From Arenimonas donghaensis DSM 18148 = HO3-R19 (GTDB lineage: Bacteria; Pseudomonadota; Gammaproteobacteria; Xanthomonadales; Xanthomonadaceae): a stretch of DNA of 64,000 bases. The notes beneath the pieces are model-generated. The model did no database searches and was not told where the DNA came from. It saw nothing but the letters and a program-made list of their open reading frames with translations. Positions 21,864-31,229 of this stretch are shown here, piece by piece. How positions within the stretch are numbered: the stretch's first letter is position 1; each line of letters opens with the position of its first letter. The position numbers and the translations under genes were made by a program. The stretch covers positions 19,213 through 83,212 of the forward strand of contig NZ_AVCJ01000006.1 in the NCBI RefSeq assembly GCF_000743535.1, in the 5' to 3' direction.

Positions 21864-22781
21864 TTGCTGCTCTACACCCATCCGGCCTGCCTCGCCCACG
21901 ACCCCGGCCCCGGGCATCCCGAATGCCCGGCGCGGCTCGAGGCCGTGCTGCACGCCGTCCGCGCCGCCTACCCCGAGCTGCCCTGGCGCCAGGCGCCGGC
22001 CGCCACCCGCGATGCCCTGCTTCGCGTCCACGACCCGCACCTCCTGGCGGCGGTGCTGGACGAGGCCGGCCTCGGCCCCCACCGCCTGGATGAAGACACG
22101 GCGCTTTCGGAAGGCTCGTCCGAAGCCGCCCTGCGCGCCGCCGGCGCGGGCGTCGCCGCCGTTGATGCACTGATGGCCGGCGACGACGTACAGGCGTTCT
22201 GCGCGGTCCGTCCGCCCGGGCACCACGCCACCCGCACGACCCCGATGGGCTTTTGCCTGTTCAACGCCGTGGCGGTCGCGGCCGCGCATGCGGTACACGC
22301 GCACGGCCTGCAGCGGGTGGCGATCGCCGATTTCGACGTGCACCACGGCAACGGCAGCCAGGACATCTTCGCGGACGACCCGCGGGTGATGTACCTGAGC
22401 TCGCACCAGTCGCCGCTGTACCCCAATTCCGGCGACCCGGCAGAACGCGGCGTCGGCAACCTGGCCAATGCCGTGCTGCCGCCCGGCGCCGTCGGTGCCG
22501 ACTTCCGCCGCGTCTGGCGCGAGGACCTGCTGCCACGCCTGGAAGCGTTCGCGCCGCAGCTGGTGCTGGTCTCGGCGGGCTTCGACGGCCATCGGCTCGA
22601 CCCGCTGGCCGACCTGTCGCTGGAAGCCGCCGACTACCACTGGCTGTCGGCGGAACTGGCCGGGGTTGCCCGGCGGCACGCCGGCGGACGCCTGGTTTCC
22701 CTGCTTGAAGGCGGCTACAGCCTGTCGGCGCTGCGGGCCTGCAGCGTCGCCCATCTCCAGGGCCTGCTCGCGCCAGGCTGA
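21864..22781 (+). CDS. Histone deacetylase-family (class II, AcuC/HDAC-like) amidohydrolase
   Basis: A protein of about 305 residues with the HDAC fold. The active-site words are intact: RPPGHHA (charge-relay histidines) near residue 118, DFDVHHGNGSQDIF (zinc ligands Asp and His) near 158, SAGFDGHRLDPL (third zinc ligand) and the EGGYSLSAL C-terminal loop with the transition-state side. Bacterial members remove acetyl groups from proteins, polyamines or small amides; the substrate is unknown. The start is TTG at 21864, three bases beyond the pduO stop, so it belongs to the btuM-pduO transcript. Confidence 0.88.
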   Translation: MLLYTHPACLAHDPGPGHPECPARLEAVLHAVRAAYPELPWRQAPAATRDALLRVHDPHLLAAVLDEAGLGPHRLDEDTALSEGSSEAALRAAGAGVAAVDALMAGDDVQAFCAVRPPGHHATRTTPMGFCLFNAVAVAAAHAVHAHGLQRVAIADFDVHHGNGSQDIFADDPRVMYLSSHQSPLYPNSGDPAERGVGNLANAVLPPGAVGADFRRVWREDLLPRLEAFAPQLVLVSAGFDGHRLDPLADLSLEAADYHWLSAELAGVARRHAGGRLVSLLEGGYSLSALRACSVAHLQGLLAPG

Positions 22782-22856
22782 GCCCCGGCGCTGCGACCGT
22801 GTTGCCCCGCCCGGCGGCATGGGCGAAGCTATCGCGTCTTTTCCCCGGATGTCCCC

Positions 22857-25070
22857 GTGCGCCGCCCAGCCCTTCGCCTGCTCCCGATCTGCCTGGCCAT
22901 GGCCTGCGCCGCGCGCGCCCAGGACCCCGCCCCGCCCGCCTGGGAATTCTGCCCCGACACCGGCACCCTGCCGCTGTATCGCCCGCTGCCTGCCGAGGGC
23001 ACGGCGCCGGCGGATCCGGCCACGGACGTCAGCGCCCTGCACCTGGACGTCAGCGAACAGGAAGTCACCGTGCTGACCGGCGAGGTCGAACTGATTCGCG
23101 GCGAGCAATGGCTCGGCACGGAAAAACTGACCTACGACCACGGCAAGCAGACCTTCCAGACCGGCGGGCCGGCCCGCTACCAGGACCGCGGCCTGCGCCT
23201 GCACGCCGCCCGCGCACGTGGCGACCAGCGCGCCGACGTGGTGCAGCTTGATGACGTGGACTACCAGTTCAACCAGCAGGCCGGCAACGGCCGCGCCGAC
23301 GCCATCGAGCTGCGCGGCCAGCAGGGCACGCTGACCGGCGCGATCTATTCGACCTGCCCGCCGGCGCAGCGCCAATGGGAATTCCGCGCCAGCCGCATCG
23401 ACATCGACCAGGCCGAAGGCCTGGGCACGGCGCGCAATGCCACCCTGCGGGTCGGCGGCGTGCCGGTGCTCTGGCTGCCCTGGGTGCGCTTCCCGACCGA
23501 CGACCGGCGCCGCACCGGCCTGCTCAGCCCGACCATCGGCTACGACGACCGCAATGGCTTCGAGTACGAACAGCCGATTTACCTCAACCTGGCCCCGAAC
23601 TACGACGCCACCTTGTCGCCGCGCTGGTTGTCCGACCGCGGCCTGATGCTGGGCGCGCAGTTCCGCTACCTGGGTCCGCGCGACGCCCGCGGCGAACTCA
23701 ACGGCACCTGGCTGCCCGACGACGACCTGGCCAAGCACGACCGCGGCCTGCTGCGCTGGCGCCACGACGACCGGCTGAACCAGCACTGGAACCTGCGCGC
23801 GAACATCAACCACGTCAGCGACGACGAGTATTTCGTCGATTTCGGCGACTCCCTGCCCAACTCCAGCATCACCCTGCTTGAAAGCTCCCTGGGCGTGTAC
23901 GGCCGGGGCCTGGGCTGGGACGCCAGCCTGCAGGTGCAAAGCTGGCAGGTGGCCAGTCCGCTGCTGCCGGACGCGGCGGCACCCTACCGCCGCCTGCCCG
24001 AAGCGCGCCTGCGCTGGGCAAGCCCGTTCGCGCGCTGGTTCGAAGCCGGCGTGGACGCCGAGGCGGTTCGCTTCGAGTCCGAATTCCGCGACGGCGGCAA
24101 CCGCCTCGACCTGATGCCCTGGGTGCAGATGCCCCTGGGCGGTGCCGCCTGGTTCGCCACGCCGCGCCTGGCCTGGCGCTACACCGCGTATTCGCTCGAC
24201 CAGTCCCTGGTGCCGCCCGGCGGCGACGACAACCCCGATCGCAGCCTGCCGGTGATGAGCCTGGACATGGGCGCGTTCTTCGAGCGCGACTTCGGCTTTG
24301 GCGACGGCCGCTACGTGCAGACGCTCGAGCCCCGGCTTTATTACCTGAACGTGCCCTACCGGGACCAGGACGACCTGCCCCTGTTCGACACCCGCCCGCT
24401 GACCTTTTCCTGGCCGGGCCTGTTCCGCGACAACCGTTTCGCGGGTGCCGACCGGGTCGGCGACGCCGACCAGGCCACCGTGGCGGTCACCAGCCGCGTC
24501 CTCGATGCCGACAGCGGCCGCGAATTGTTCAGCTTCGGCCTGGGCCGCATCCATTATTTCGACCCCCCGCGGGTGACGGTGCCCGGCGGTCCGCTGTTGT
24601 CCGAGGAGGGCTCGTCCTGGGTCGCCGAGGCCAGCGTGTCGCCGACCGACCGCTGGTCGCTGGGCCTGGCGCACCAGTGGGACCCGGACAGCGAAAGCAC
24701 CCATCTGTCGGCCGTGCGCAGCCAGTGGCGTTTCGGCCAGCGGGGGCTGGTGAACGCCTCGTACCGCTACCGCGCCGACCTGGTCGAGCAGGCCGACCTG
24801 TCCTTCGTGCTGCCGATCCGCGAGCAGTGGACCCTGCTGGGCCGCTGGAACTATTCGCTGCGTGAACGCCAGAGCCTGGAGGCCCTGGCCGGCATCGAGT
24901 GGAAGAGCTGCTGCGTCGCGGTCCGGGTCCTTGGCCGCCGCTACGTGCGTGAATTCAGCAGCGAGCAAAGCACCGGCATCTATCTTGAGATCGAGCTGAA
25001 CGGCGTCGGCAGCTTCGGCCGCGACACGGGCCGCCTGCTCGATGATGCTATTCTCGACTATTCCCGTTGA
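22857..25070 (+). CDS. lptD: LPS-assembly outer-membrane protein LptD
   Basis: A protein of 737 residues: signal peptide (1-21, ending ARAQ), a periplasmic LptA/OstA-like N-domain (about 55-170) and a long beta-barrel of the LptD family. Cysteines sit at FCPDTG near the N-terminus, STCPPA in the middle and as a pair in KSCCVAV near the C-terminus, consistent with the disulphides needed for LptD maturation. With LptE it inserts LPS in the outer leaflet. The start is GTG at 22857. The next gene is surA, whose product helps fold outer-membrane proteins including LptD. Confidence 0.95.
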   Translation: MRRPALRLLPICLAMACAARAQDPAPPAWEFCPDTGTLPLYRPLPAEGTAPADPATDVSALHLDVSEQEVTVLTGEVELIRGEQWLGTEKLTYDHGKQTFQTGGPARYQDRGLRLHAARARGDQRADVVQLDDVDYQFNQQAGNGRADAIELRGQQGTLTGAIYSTCPPAQRQWEFRASRIDIDQAEGLGTARNATLRVGGVPVLWLPWVRFPTDDRRRTGLLSPTIGYDDRNGFEYEQPIYLNLAPNYDATLSPRWLSDRGLMLGAQFRYLGPRDARGELNGTWLPDDDLAKHDRGLLRWRHDDRLNQHWNLRANINHVSDDEYFVDFGDSLPNSSITLLESSLGVYGRGLGWDASLQVQSWQVASPLLPDAAAPYRRLPEARLRWASPFARWFEAGVDAEAVRFESEFRDGGNRLDLMPWVQMPLGGAAWFATPRLAWRYTAYSLDQSLVPPGGDDNPDRSLPVMSLDMGAFFERDFGFGDGRYVQTLEPRLYYLNVPYRDQDDLPLFDTRPLTFSWPGLFRDNRFAGADRVGDADQATVAVTSRVLDADSGRELFSFGLGRIHYFDPPRVTVPGGPLLSEEGSSWVAEASVSPTDRWSLGLAHQWDPDSESTHLSAVRSQWRFGQRGLVNASYRYRADLVEQADLSFVLPIREQWTLLGRWNYSLRERQSLEALAGIEWKSCCVAVRVLGRRYVREFSSEQSTGIYLEIELNGVGSFGRDTGRLLDDAILDYSR

Positions 25071-25098
25071 TACCCGTGGCGCCGGAGCCCCAGACTGC

Positions 25099-26400
25099 AT
25101 GAACAAGGTTTTCACCCCCTTCCTGGCCGCCCTGCTGGCGCTGTCCACCGTCCTGGTCCCGGTCACTGCGCCGGCCCAGGAAACCACCCCGATCGACGGC
25201 ATCGTCGCGGTCGTGGATGAAGACGTCATCCTGCGCAGCGAACTCGACCGCGCGGTCGCCAACATCACCGCCCAGTACGCCAACCAGCCGGGCCAGCTGC
25301 CGCCGCGCGACGTGCTCGAACGGCAGGTGCTCGACCGCCTCGTGCTCTCGCGCCTGCAGCTCGCCCGTGCCCGCGACTCCGGCATCCGGGTCGCCGACGG
25401 CGAACTGGCCCAGGCCATCGAATCGGTCGCCGCCCGCAACCAGATGAGCCAGGACCAGCTGCGCGCGCGGCTGGCCCAGGACGGCCTGAGCTACGACGAG
25501 TTCCGCAGCAGCCTGCGCGACGAGCTCCTGCTCGAGCGCCTGCAGCAGCGCTACGTGCAGAGCCGCGTCCAGGTCAGCGAGGCCGAGATCGACCAGCTGC
25601 TGGCCGTGCGCGAGATCGGCGGTCCGGAAGTCCGCCTGGCCAACATCATCGTCGCCCTTCCCGACGGCGCCAACGCCGAGGAAGTCGCCACCGCCCAGAA
25701 GAAGGCGCGCGACATCAAGACCGTCGTCGAACGCGGCGACATCGACTTCGCCGCCGCCGCCATCCGCTTCTCGGATGCGCCCAACGCGCTCGAGGGCGGC
25801 GACATCGGCTGGCGCACCTTCGACGCCATCCCGCCGGCCTTCGTCGGCCTGATCCAGCAGCTGCAGAAGGGCCAGATCTCCGAACCCATCCGCGGCCCGG
25901 GCGGCTACCAGCTGATCCAGCTGGTCGACACCCGCGAGGCGGGCGTGCAGACCATGACCGAGTTCAACGCCCAGGGCATCCTCATCCGCGCCACGCCGAC
26001 GGTGCCGTCCGAAACCGCCCGCCAGAAGGCCGAGGCGCTGCGGGCCCGCATCGTGGCCGGCGAAGACTTCGGCAAGCTGGCCCGCGAGCACTCCGAGGAC
26101 ACCATGAGCCGCAACGATGGCGGCGACATGGGTTGGTTCCCGGTCAACGCCTGGGGTACGTCCGTGGGCAACCAGCTCATGCAGCTCCAGGACGGCGAAG
26201 TGTCCCAGCCTTTCCAGAGCGAAGTGGGCTGGCACATCATCAAGCGCCTTGGCTCCCGCGAGCAGGACGTCACCGAACAGAACCGCCGCAACCAGGCCCG
26301 CGAGATCATCGCCCAGCGCAAGGCCGAGGAAGAGTTCGAACGTTTCCTGCGCCAGCTGCGCGCCGAAGCCTTCGTCGAGAGCCGCCTGACGGGCGCCTGA
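25099..26400 (+). CDS. surA: Periplasmic chaperone and peptidyl-prolyl isomerase SurA
   Basis: A protein of 433 residues: signal peptide (1-29, ending APAQ), the SurA N-terminal chaperone domain (IDGIVAVVDEDVILRSELD onward) and two parvulin-like domains (about 175-275 and 285-385; GGDIGWR and GGDMGWFP are their characteristic words), then a C-terminal helix. It escorts outer-membrane proteins such as LptD to the Bam complex. The ATG at 25099 is preferred to upstream in-frame codons because it begins the signal peptide. It lies 28 bases behind lptD. Confidence 0.96.
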   Translation: MNKVFTPFLAALLALSTVLVPVTAPAQETTPIDGIVAVVDEDVILRSELDRAVANITAQYANQPGQLPPRDVLERQVLDRLVLSRLQLARARDSGIRVADGELAQAIESVAARNQMSQDQLRARLAQDGLSYDEFRSSLRDELLLERLQQRYVQSRVQVSEAEIDQLLAVREIGGPEVRLANIIVALPDGANAEEVATAQKKARDIKTVVERGDIDFAAAAIRFSDAPNALEGGDIGWRTFDAIPPAFVGLIQQLQKGQISEPIRGPGGYQLIQLVDTREAGVQTMTEFNAQGILIRATPTVPSETARQKAEALRARIVAGEDFGKLAREHSEDTMSRNDGGDMGWFPVNAWGTSVGNQLMQLQDGEVSQPFQSEVGWHIIKRLGSREQDVTEQNRRNQAREIIAQRKAEEEFERFLRQLRAEAFVESRLTGA

Positions 26401-26403
26401 GCC

Positions 26404-27375
26404 ATGCGACCGCGGCTGGCCCTGGTTCCGGGTGAGCCGGCCGGCATCGGTCCCGAACTCTGCGTCCGGCTGGCCCAGCGTCCGCGCGAGGCCGAGCTGC
26501 TGGCCTATGCCGACCCCGACACCCTGCTCGCCGCCGCGGCGGCGCTGGACCTGCCGCTCCGGCTCAAGCCGGCCGGCGAGACCAGCGGCCCGGGCGAACT
26601 CGCGGTCGAGCCGGTGCCGCAGCAGCGGCCGGTACGCTTCGGCCAGGCCGACCCCGCCAATGCCGGGGCCGTGGTCGCGGCGCTGGAACGGGCGGCCGCC
26701 GCCTGCCTGGCGGGCGATTGCCACGGCCTGGTCACCGGCCCGGTGCACAAGGCCAGCATCAACCAGGGCGGCATCGCCTACACCGGCACCACCGAACTGC
26801 TGGCCCGCCAGGCCGGCGTCGACGTGGTGATGATGCTGGCCAGGCCGGGGCTTCGGGTGGCGCTGGCCACCACCCACCTGCCGCTGCGCGACGTCGCCGA
26901 TGCCATCACCCGCGAAGGCCTGGCCCGCTGCCTGCGCATCACCGATGCGGCGCTACGCCGGGATTTCGGCATCGCCAGGCCGCGCATCGCGGTGCTGGGC
27001 CTGAACCCGCATGCCGGCGAGGACGGGCACCTGGGCCGGGAGGAAATCGACACCCTCATCCCCTGCCTGCAGGCGCTGCGCGCCGAAGGCCTGGACCTCG
27101 AGGGGCCGCTGCCGGCGGACACGGCCTTCCTGCCGGCGAAACTGGCCGGCTTCGACGCGGTGCTGGCCATGTACCACGACCAGGGACTGCCGGTGCTCAA
27201 GCACGGCGGCTTCGAGCAGGCGGTGAACATCACCCTGGGCCTGCCCTACCCGCGCGTGGCGGTCGACCACGGCACCGCACTCGACCTGGCGGGCAGCGGC
27301 CGCGCCGACCCGTCCAGCCTGTTCGCCGCCGTCGACCTGTGCAGCCTGCTTGCCGCCCGGAGGATCCCCGCATGA
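26404..27375 (+). CDS. pdxA: 4-hydroxythreonine-4-phosphate dehydrogenase
   Basis: A protein of 323 residues that oxidises 4-phosphohydroxy-L-threonine in pyridoxal phosphate synthesis. Visible motifs are PGEPAGIGPELC at the N-terminus, LVTGPVHKASI, the metal-binding TTHLPLRDV and GLNPHAGEDGHLG, and MYHDQGLPVLK near residue 258, which complete the active site. The length equals the family norm. It begins 3 bases beyond the surA stop and overlaps rsmA by ATGA, in the conserved surA-pdxA-rsmA-apaG-apaH order. Confidence 0.96.
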   Translation: MRPRLALVPGEPAGIGPELCVRLAQRPREAELLAYADPDTLLAAAAALDLPLRLKPAGETSGPGELAVEPVPQQRPVRFGQADPANAGAVVAALERAAAACLAGDCHGLVTGPVHKASINQGGIAYTGTTELLARQAGVDVVMMLARPGLRVALATTHLPLRDVADAITREGLARCLRITDAALRRDFGIARPRIAVLGLNPHAGEDGHLGREEIDTLIPCLQALRAEGLDLEGPLPADTAFLPAKLAGFDAVLAMYHDQGLPVLKHGGFEQAVNITLGLPYPRVAVDHGTALDLAGSGRADPSSLFAAVDLCSLLAARRIPA

Positions 27376-28196
27376 GCCACTTCAAGGCGCCGCCGAAAAA
27401 GAACCTGGGCCAGCATTTCCTGACCGACCGGCAGTACATCGACATGATCGTGCTGGCGGTGGATCCGCAGCCGGGTGACCGCCTGGTCGAGATCGGCCCC
27501 GGCCAGGGAGCAATCACGTTCCCCTTGCTTCGCCGCCACGGCGAACTGACGGTGATCGAGTTCGACCGCGACCTGATCACGCCGCTGATGGAAGCCAGCG
27601 AAGGCGTGGGCCGCCTGACCGTGATCCACAAGGACGTGCTGCAGGTCGACTTCGGCAAGCTGGCCGCCGACGATGGCCATGCCTCGGGGCAGATCCGGCT
27701 GGTCGGCAACCTGCCCTACAACATTTCCTCGCCCATCCTGTTCCATGCGCTCGAGCACGCCGGCGCGGTGCGCGACATGCATTTCATGCTGCAAAAGGAA
27801 GTGGTGGACCGGATGGCCTGTGGCCCCGGCAGCAAGGTATATGGCCGCCTGGGCGTGATGCTGCAGGCCTACTGCAAGGTGGAATCCCTGTTCGACGTGC
27901 CGCCAGGCGCGTTCAGGCCGCCGCCGAAGGTCGATTCGGCCGTGGTGAGGCTGGTGCCGCTGCCGGCCGGCGAGGTCGGCATCAGCGACCACGCCCTTTA
28001 CGCCCGCGTCGTGCGCGACGCCTTCGGCCAGCGCCGCAAGACCCTGCGCAATGCCCTGCAGCAGGTTTGCAGCAGCGCCGACATCGAAGCCGCCGGCCTG
28101 CGTCCGGACGCCCGCGCCGAACAGATCGCGGTGGTCGAGTTCAAGCAACTCGCCAACTACCTGTCGGCGCTGCCCCCGGAGCGCCGTACTGCGTAG
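27372..28196 (+). CDS. rsmA: 16S rRNA (adenine1518/1519-N6)-dimethyltransferase
   Basis: A 274-residue methyltransferase (KsgA family) that dimethylates two adjacent adenines of the helix-45 loop in late 30S assembly. SAM-binding motif I is EIGPGQGAIT near residue 42, and the catalytic NLPYN motif is in LVGNLPYNISSP near residue 115. KKNLGQHFL at the N-terminus and FRPPPKVDSAVVRL are further family hallmarks. The ATG overlaps the pdxA stop. Confidence 0.97.
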   Translation: MSHFKAPPKKNLGQHFLTDRQYIDMIVLAVDPQPGDRLVEIGPGQGAITFPLLRRHGELTVIEFDRDLITPLMEASEGVGRLTVIHKDVLQVDFGKLAADDGHASGQIRLVGNLPYNISSPILFHALEHAGAVRDMHFMLQKEVVDRMACGPGSKVYGRLGVMLQAYCKVESLFDVPPGAFRPPPKVDSAVVRLVPLPAGEVGISDHALYARVVRDAFGQRRKTLRNALQQVCSSADIEAAGLRPDARAEQIAVVEFKQLANYLSALPPERRTA

Positions 28197-28205
28197 AATG
28201 GCGGC

Positions 28206-28586
28206 ATGGATACGCCCCAGCACGCCATCCAGGTCGTCGTCGCCACCCGATTCCTCGAAGACCAGTCGATTCCCGAGGATGACCGCTACGTCTTCGCCTA
28301 CACCATCCGCATCGAAAATGCCGGCGACGTGCCGGCGCGCCTGATCAGCCGTCACTGGGTGATCACCGATGCCAACGGCAAGGTCCAAGAAGTCCAGGGC
28401 GAAGGCGTCGTCGGCGAGCAGCCGTGGCTGCGCCCGGGCGAGAGCTTCGAATACACCTCGGGTGCCGTGCTCGAGACCCCGCTGGGCACCATGCACGGCA
28501 CCTACGAAATGCTGGCCGACGACGGCACCCGTTTCGATGCCGAGATCTCGCCCTTCACCCTGTCCATCCCGCGGACCCTGCACTGA
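28206..28586 (+). CDS. apaG: ApaG/DUF525 protein
   Basis: A protein of 126 residues with the fibronectin-III-like ApaG fold; the blocks [24 protein letters not shown] and [20 protein letters not shown] are family hallmarks, and GTMHGTYEM closes the domain. Its role is undefined, although it is regularly coupled to apaH and rsmA. Its TGA overlaps the ATG of apaH by one base. Confidence 0.95.
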   Translation: MDTPQHAIQVVVATRFLEDQSIPEDDRYVFAYTIRIENAGDVPARLISRHWVITDANGKVQEVQGEGVVGEQPWLRPGESFEYTSGAVLETPLGTMHGTYEMLADDGTRFDAEISPFTLSIPRTLH

Positions 28587-29431
28587 TGGCCACTTACGCC
28601 ATCGGCGACGTCCAGGGGTGTTACGACGCGCTGCAGCGCCTGCTGGAGAAAATCCGCTTCGACCCGGCCGTGGACCGCCTGTGGTTCTGCGGCGACCTGG
28701 TCAACCGCGGCGGCCAGTCGCTCGAAACCCTTCGCCTGGTGCACTCCCTGTCCATCCACAGCACCATCGTGCTGGGCAACCACGACCTGTCCCTGCTGGC
28801 GATATCCGCGCGCCGCGAGGCCGACCAGCGCAAGGTCAATCCCGACCTTCAGCGGGTGCTGTTCGCCGAGGACACCGAAGTGCTGGTGAAGTGGCTGCGC
28901 CAGCAGAAACTCTTCCACGTCGACCGTACCCTGGGCTTCGCCATGGTGCACGCCGGGCTCGCGCCGAAATGGACGCTTCCGCTGGCCGAGGCCCGCGCCC
29001 GCGAAGTCGAGGAAAAACTGCGCGGCGACGGCTTCAACAAGCTGGTCAAGAACATGTACGGCGACAAGCCGGCCTGGTCGCCGAAGCTGGCCGGCCCGGA
29101 TCGCCTGCGGGCGATCATCAATGTCTTCACGCGCATGCGCTACTGCACCCCCGGCGGCCGCATCGGCTTCGAGGACAAGGGCCGCCCCGGCACCCAGCGC
29201 CCCGGCGTCTACCCGTGGTTCGAAGTGCCCGGCCACGCCGAGCGCGAACTGCCGGTGGTGTTCGGGCACTGGTCCACTCTGGGCCTGTTCATGGGCCTGG
29301 GCGTATACGGCATTGATACCGGCGCGGTCTGGGGCGGCAAGCTGACGGCGCTGGAGCTGGGCCCCGAGCTGCGCCTGCACCAGGTGCCGGGCCGAAACCC
29401 GCCCGACAACACGCCGCGCGGCGACGACTGA
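28586..29431 (+). CDS. apaH: Bis(5'-nucleosyl)-tetraphosphatase, symmetrical
   Basis: A protein of 281 residues of the metallophosphoesterase superfamily, which cleaves Ap4A into two ADP and can remove Np4 caps from RNA. The metal-binding motifs are present in order: YAIGDVQGCYD, FCGDLVNRGGQS, LGNHDLSL, MVHAGLAPKW and VFGHWSTLG. The length matches E. coli ApaH (280). The start overlaps the apaG stop (TGATG). The gene ends the lptD-to-apaH cluster, followed after 16 bases by a gene with its own strong ribosome site. Confidence 0.96.
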   Translation: MATYAIGDVQGCYDALQRLLEKIRFDPAVDRLWFCGDLVNRGGQSLETLRLVHSLSIHSTIVLGNHDLSLLAISARREADQRKVNPDLQRVLFAEDTEVLVKWLRQQKLFHVDRTLGFAMVHAGLAPKWTLPLAEARAREVEEKLRGDGFNKLVKNMYGDKPAWSPKLAGPDRLRAIINVFTRMRYCTPGGRIGFEDKGRPGTQRPGVYPWFEVPGHAERELPVVFGHWSTLGLFMGLGVYGIDTGAVWGGKLTALELGPELRLHQVPGRNPPDNTPRGDD

Positions 29432-29447
29432 AACAAAGGAGAACCCC

Positions 29448-29939
29448 ATGACCCGTAGCCTGATCTTCCTGCTGGTGGCCTCGCTGGCCCTGCCGGTCCT
29501 GGCCCAGACGTCCAATGCCCCGCAAGGCGACGCCGTCGCCCGCGTGAACGCACTCAAGGCGGCGGTCGCGCCCGGCAAGCAGATCTTCATGGCGCGCCAG
29601 CTGCAGCTCTCGAACGAAGAAGACGCCGCTTTCTGGCCGGCCTACGATGCCCACCAGGCCGAACTGGCCAGCCTGGAAGAGCGTCGCGAGCGACTGCTCG
29701 CCAGGTTCCAGGAGCGTGTCGCCGCCGGCAGCGCCGACGCCGGCGACGTCGAGGACCTCGCCGAGGAGATGCTGGCCCTGGAAGCCGACGAAGCCGACCA
29801 GCTCGAATCCACCTTCGCCCGCCTGGTGCGCGCCGGACTGGCCATGGAAAAAGCCGTGCGCTACATCGAACTGGAAAAGGACCTGCGGGCCCTGCGCCAC
29901 TTCCAACGCGGCGACGATGCCGCCTACGTCTTCAACTGA
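29448..29939 (+). CDS. Small exported helical protein, Spy/LTxxQ-like pattern
   Basis: A protein of 163 residues with a signal peptide (1-19, ending VLAQ). The remainder is predicted almost fully helical, with strong charge alternation (SLEERRERLLARFQERV, then ALEADEADQLESTF). The word QLQLSNEEDAAFWPAYDAH resembles the LTxxQ-type repeats of periplasmic Spy/CpxP proteins, but similarity is weak and I would not name it. AAGGAG lies 6-11 bases before the ATG. Its last 8 bases overlap the convergent folA gene. Confidence 0.7.
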   Translation: MTRSLIFLLVASLALPVLAQTSNAPQGDAVARVNALKAAVAPGKQIFMARQLQLSNEEDAAFWPAYDAHQAELASLEERRERLLARFQERVAAGSADAGDVEDLAEEMLALEADEADQLESTFARLVRAGLAMEKAVRYIELEKDLRALRHFQRGDDAAYVFN

Positions 29940-30438
29940 CCGGACGACGCCGGTAGTCGACGAAGTCGAAGGCCCACGCGTGGCGCGCGTCGGCCGCGTG
30001 GGCTTCGCGCCCCACGACCTCCCAGCCGGCCGGGTCGAAGCCAGGAAAGTAGGCGTCGGCGTCGGGCACCACGGTATGCACGTGGGTCAGGTGCAGGTGG
30101 CTGGCACGGGCTAGCGCCAGGGCGTAAACCTCGCCACCGCCGATCACCATCAGGCTGCCCGGGCCGCCGGCGGCCAGCGCTTCGTCCAGCGACGCCACCG
30201 CCACCATGCCCTCGAAGGGCACGCGTCCGGAACGGGTCAGCACCAGGTTCAGGCGCCCCGGCAGCGCACGGCCGAGTGATTCGGCGGTCTTTCGGCCCAT
30301 CAACAGCGCCTTGCCCAGGGTCAGCGCCTTGAAGCGCTTGAGGTCGTCGGGCAAGCGCCACGGCAACTGGTTGCCGCGACCGATGCCACCGGCGCGGTCG
30401 AGCGCCGCGACCAGGCGCAGGTCCGGGCCGCCGGTCAC
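29932..30438 (-). CDS. folA: Dihydrofolate reductase
   Basis: A protein of 168 residues that makes tetrahydrofolate using NADPH. Hallmarks are [20 protein letters not shown] (Asp in the substrate pocket, Met20-type loop with RGN), [12 protein letters not shown] and the [12 protein letters not shown] nucleotide motif. It starts at GTG 30438, overlapping the thyA stop (GTGA), so it is coupled with the enzyme that oxidises its product. Its end overlaps the convergent exported-protein gene. Confidence 0.95.
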   Translation of the reverse strand: MTGGPDLRLVAALDRAGGIGRGNQLPWRLPDDLKRFKALTLGKALLMGRKTAESLGRALPGRLNLVLTRSGRVPFEGMVAVASLDEALAAGGPGSLMVIGGGEVYALALARASHLHLTHVHTVVPDADAYFPGFDPAGWEVVGREAHAADARHAWAFDFVDYRRRPVS

Positions 30439-31229
30439 ACCGCCACCGGGGCCTTGATCGCCGGGTGCGGGTCGTAACCTTCGATCATGATGTCCTCGAA
30501 CTTCATCTCGAACAGATCGGTGGCCGTGGGTGCGAGCACCAGCCTCGGCAAGGGCCGGGGTTCGCGCGCCAGCTGCTCCCGGGCCTGGTCGACGTGGTTC
30601 GAATACAGGTGGGCGTCACCCAGGGTGTGCACGAAGTCGCCGACGGCCAGGCCGCAGTGGCGCGCGACCATGTGGGTGAGCAGGGCGTAGCTGGCGATGT
30701 TGAAGGGTACGCCCAGGAAGATGTCGCCCGAGCGCTGGTAGAGCTGGCAGCTGAGCCTGCCGTCCGCGACGTAGAACTGGAACAGCGTGTGGCAGGGCAT
30801 CAGCGCCATGTCCGGCAGCTCGGCCACGTTCCAGGCGCTGACGATCAGGCGGCGCGAGTCAGGATTGCGCTGGATCTGCTCGACCACCTGGCGAAGCTGG
30901 TCGATTTCGCGACCGTCGCTGCCGGTCCATCGCCGCCACTGCTTGCCGTAAACGGGACCCAGTTCGCCGTCGGCATCGGCCCACTCGTCCCAGATGCTGA
31001 CCTTGTTCGCGCGCAGGCTGGCGATGTTGGTCTCGCCGCGGATGAACCAGAGCAGTTCGTGGATGATCGAACGCAGGTGCAGCTTCTTGGTGGTGACCAG
31101 CGGGAACCCTTCGGACAGGTCAAAGCGCATCTGCCAGCCGAACACCGAACGCGTGCCGGTGCCGGTGCGGTCGGATTTTTCCGCGCCGTGCTCGAGGACG
31201 TGGCGAAGCAGGTCGAGATAGGCGCGCAT
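30435..31229 (-). CDS. thyA: Thymidylate synthase
   Basis: A protein of 264 residues, the same length as E. coli ThyA. The nucleophile cysteine is in [12 protein letters not shown], with the phosphate-binding [12 protein letters not shown] motif and [11 protein letters not shown] near the C-terminus; the N-terminal [12 protein letters not shown] loop is also intact. It methylates dUMP with methylene-tetrahydrofolate. It overlaps lgt by one base (TGATG) and folA by four. Confidence 0.97.
   Translation of the reverse strand: MRAYLDLLRHVLEHGAEKSDRTGTGTRSVFGWQMRFDLSEGFPLVTTKKLHLRSIIHELLWFIRGETNIASLRANKVSIWDEWADADGELGPVYGKQWRRWTGSDGREIDQLRQVVEQIQRNPDSRRLIVSAWNVAELPDMALMPCHTLFQFYVADGRLSCQLYQRSGDIFLGVPFNIASYALLTHMVARHCGLAVGDFVHTLGDAHLYSNHVDQAREQLAREPRPLPRLVLAPTATDLFEMKFEDIMIEGYDPHPAIKAPVAV

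Noticed and set aside
21756..25439. A 1227-codon minus-strand frame across the deacetylase gene and lptD
   Set aside because: Antisense shadow of conserved plus-strand genes; composition is atypical.
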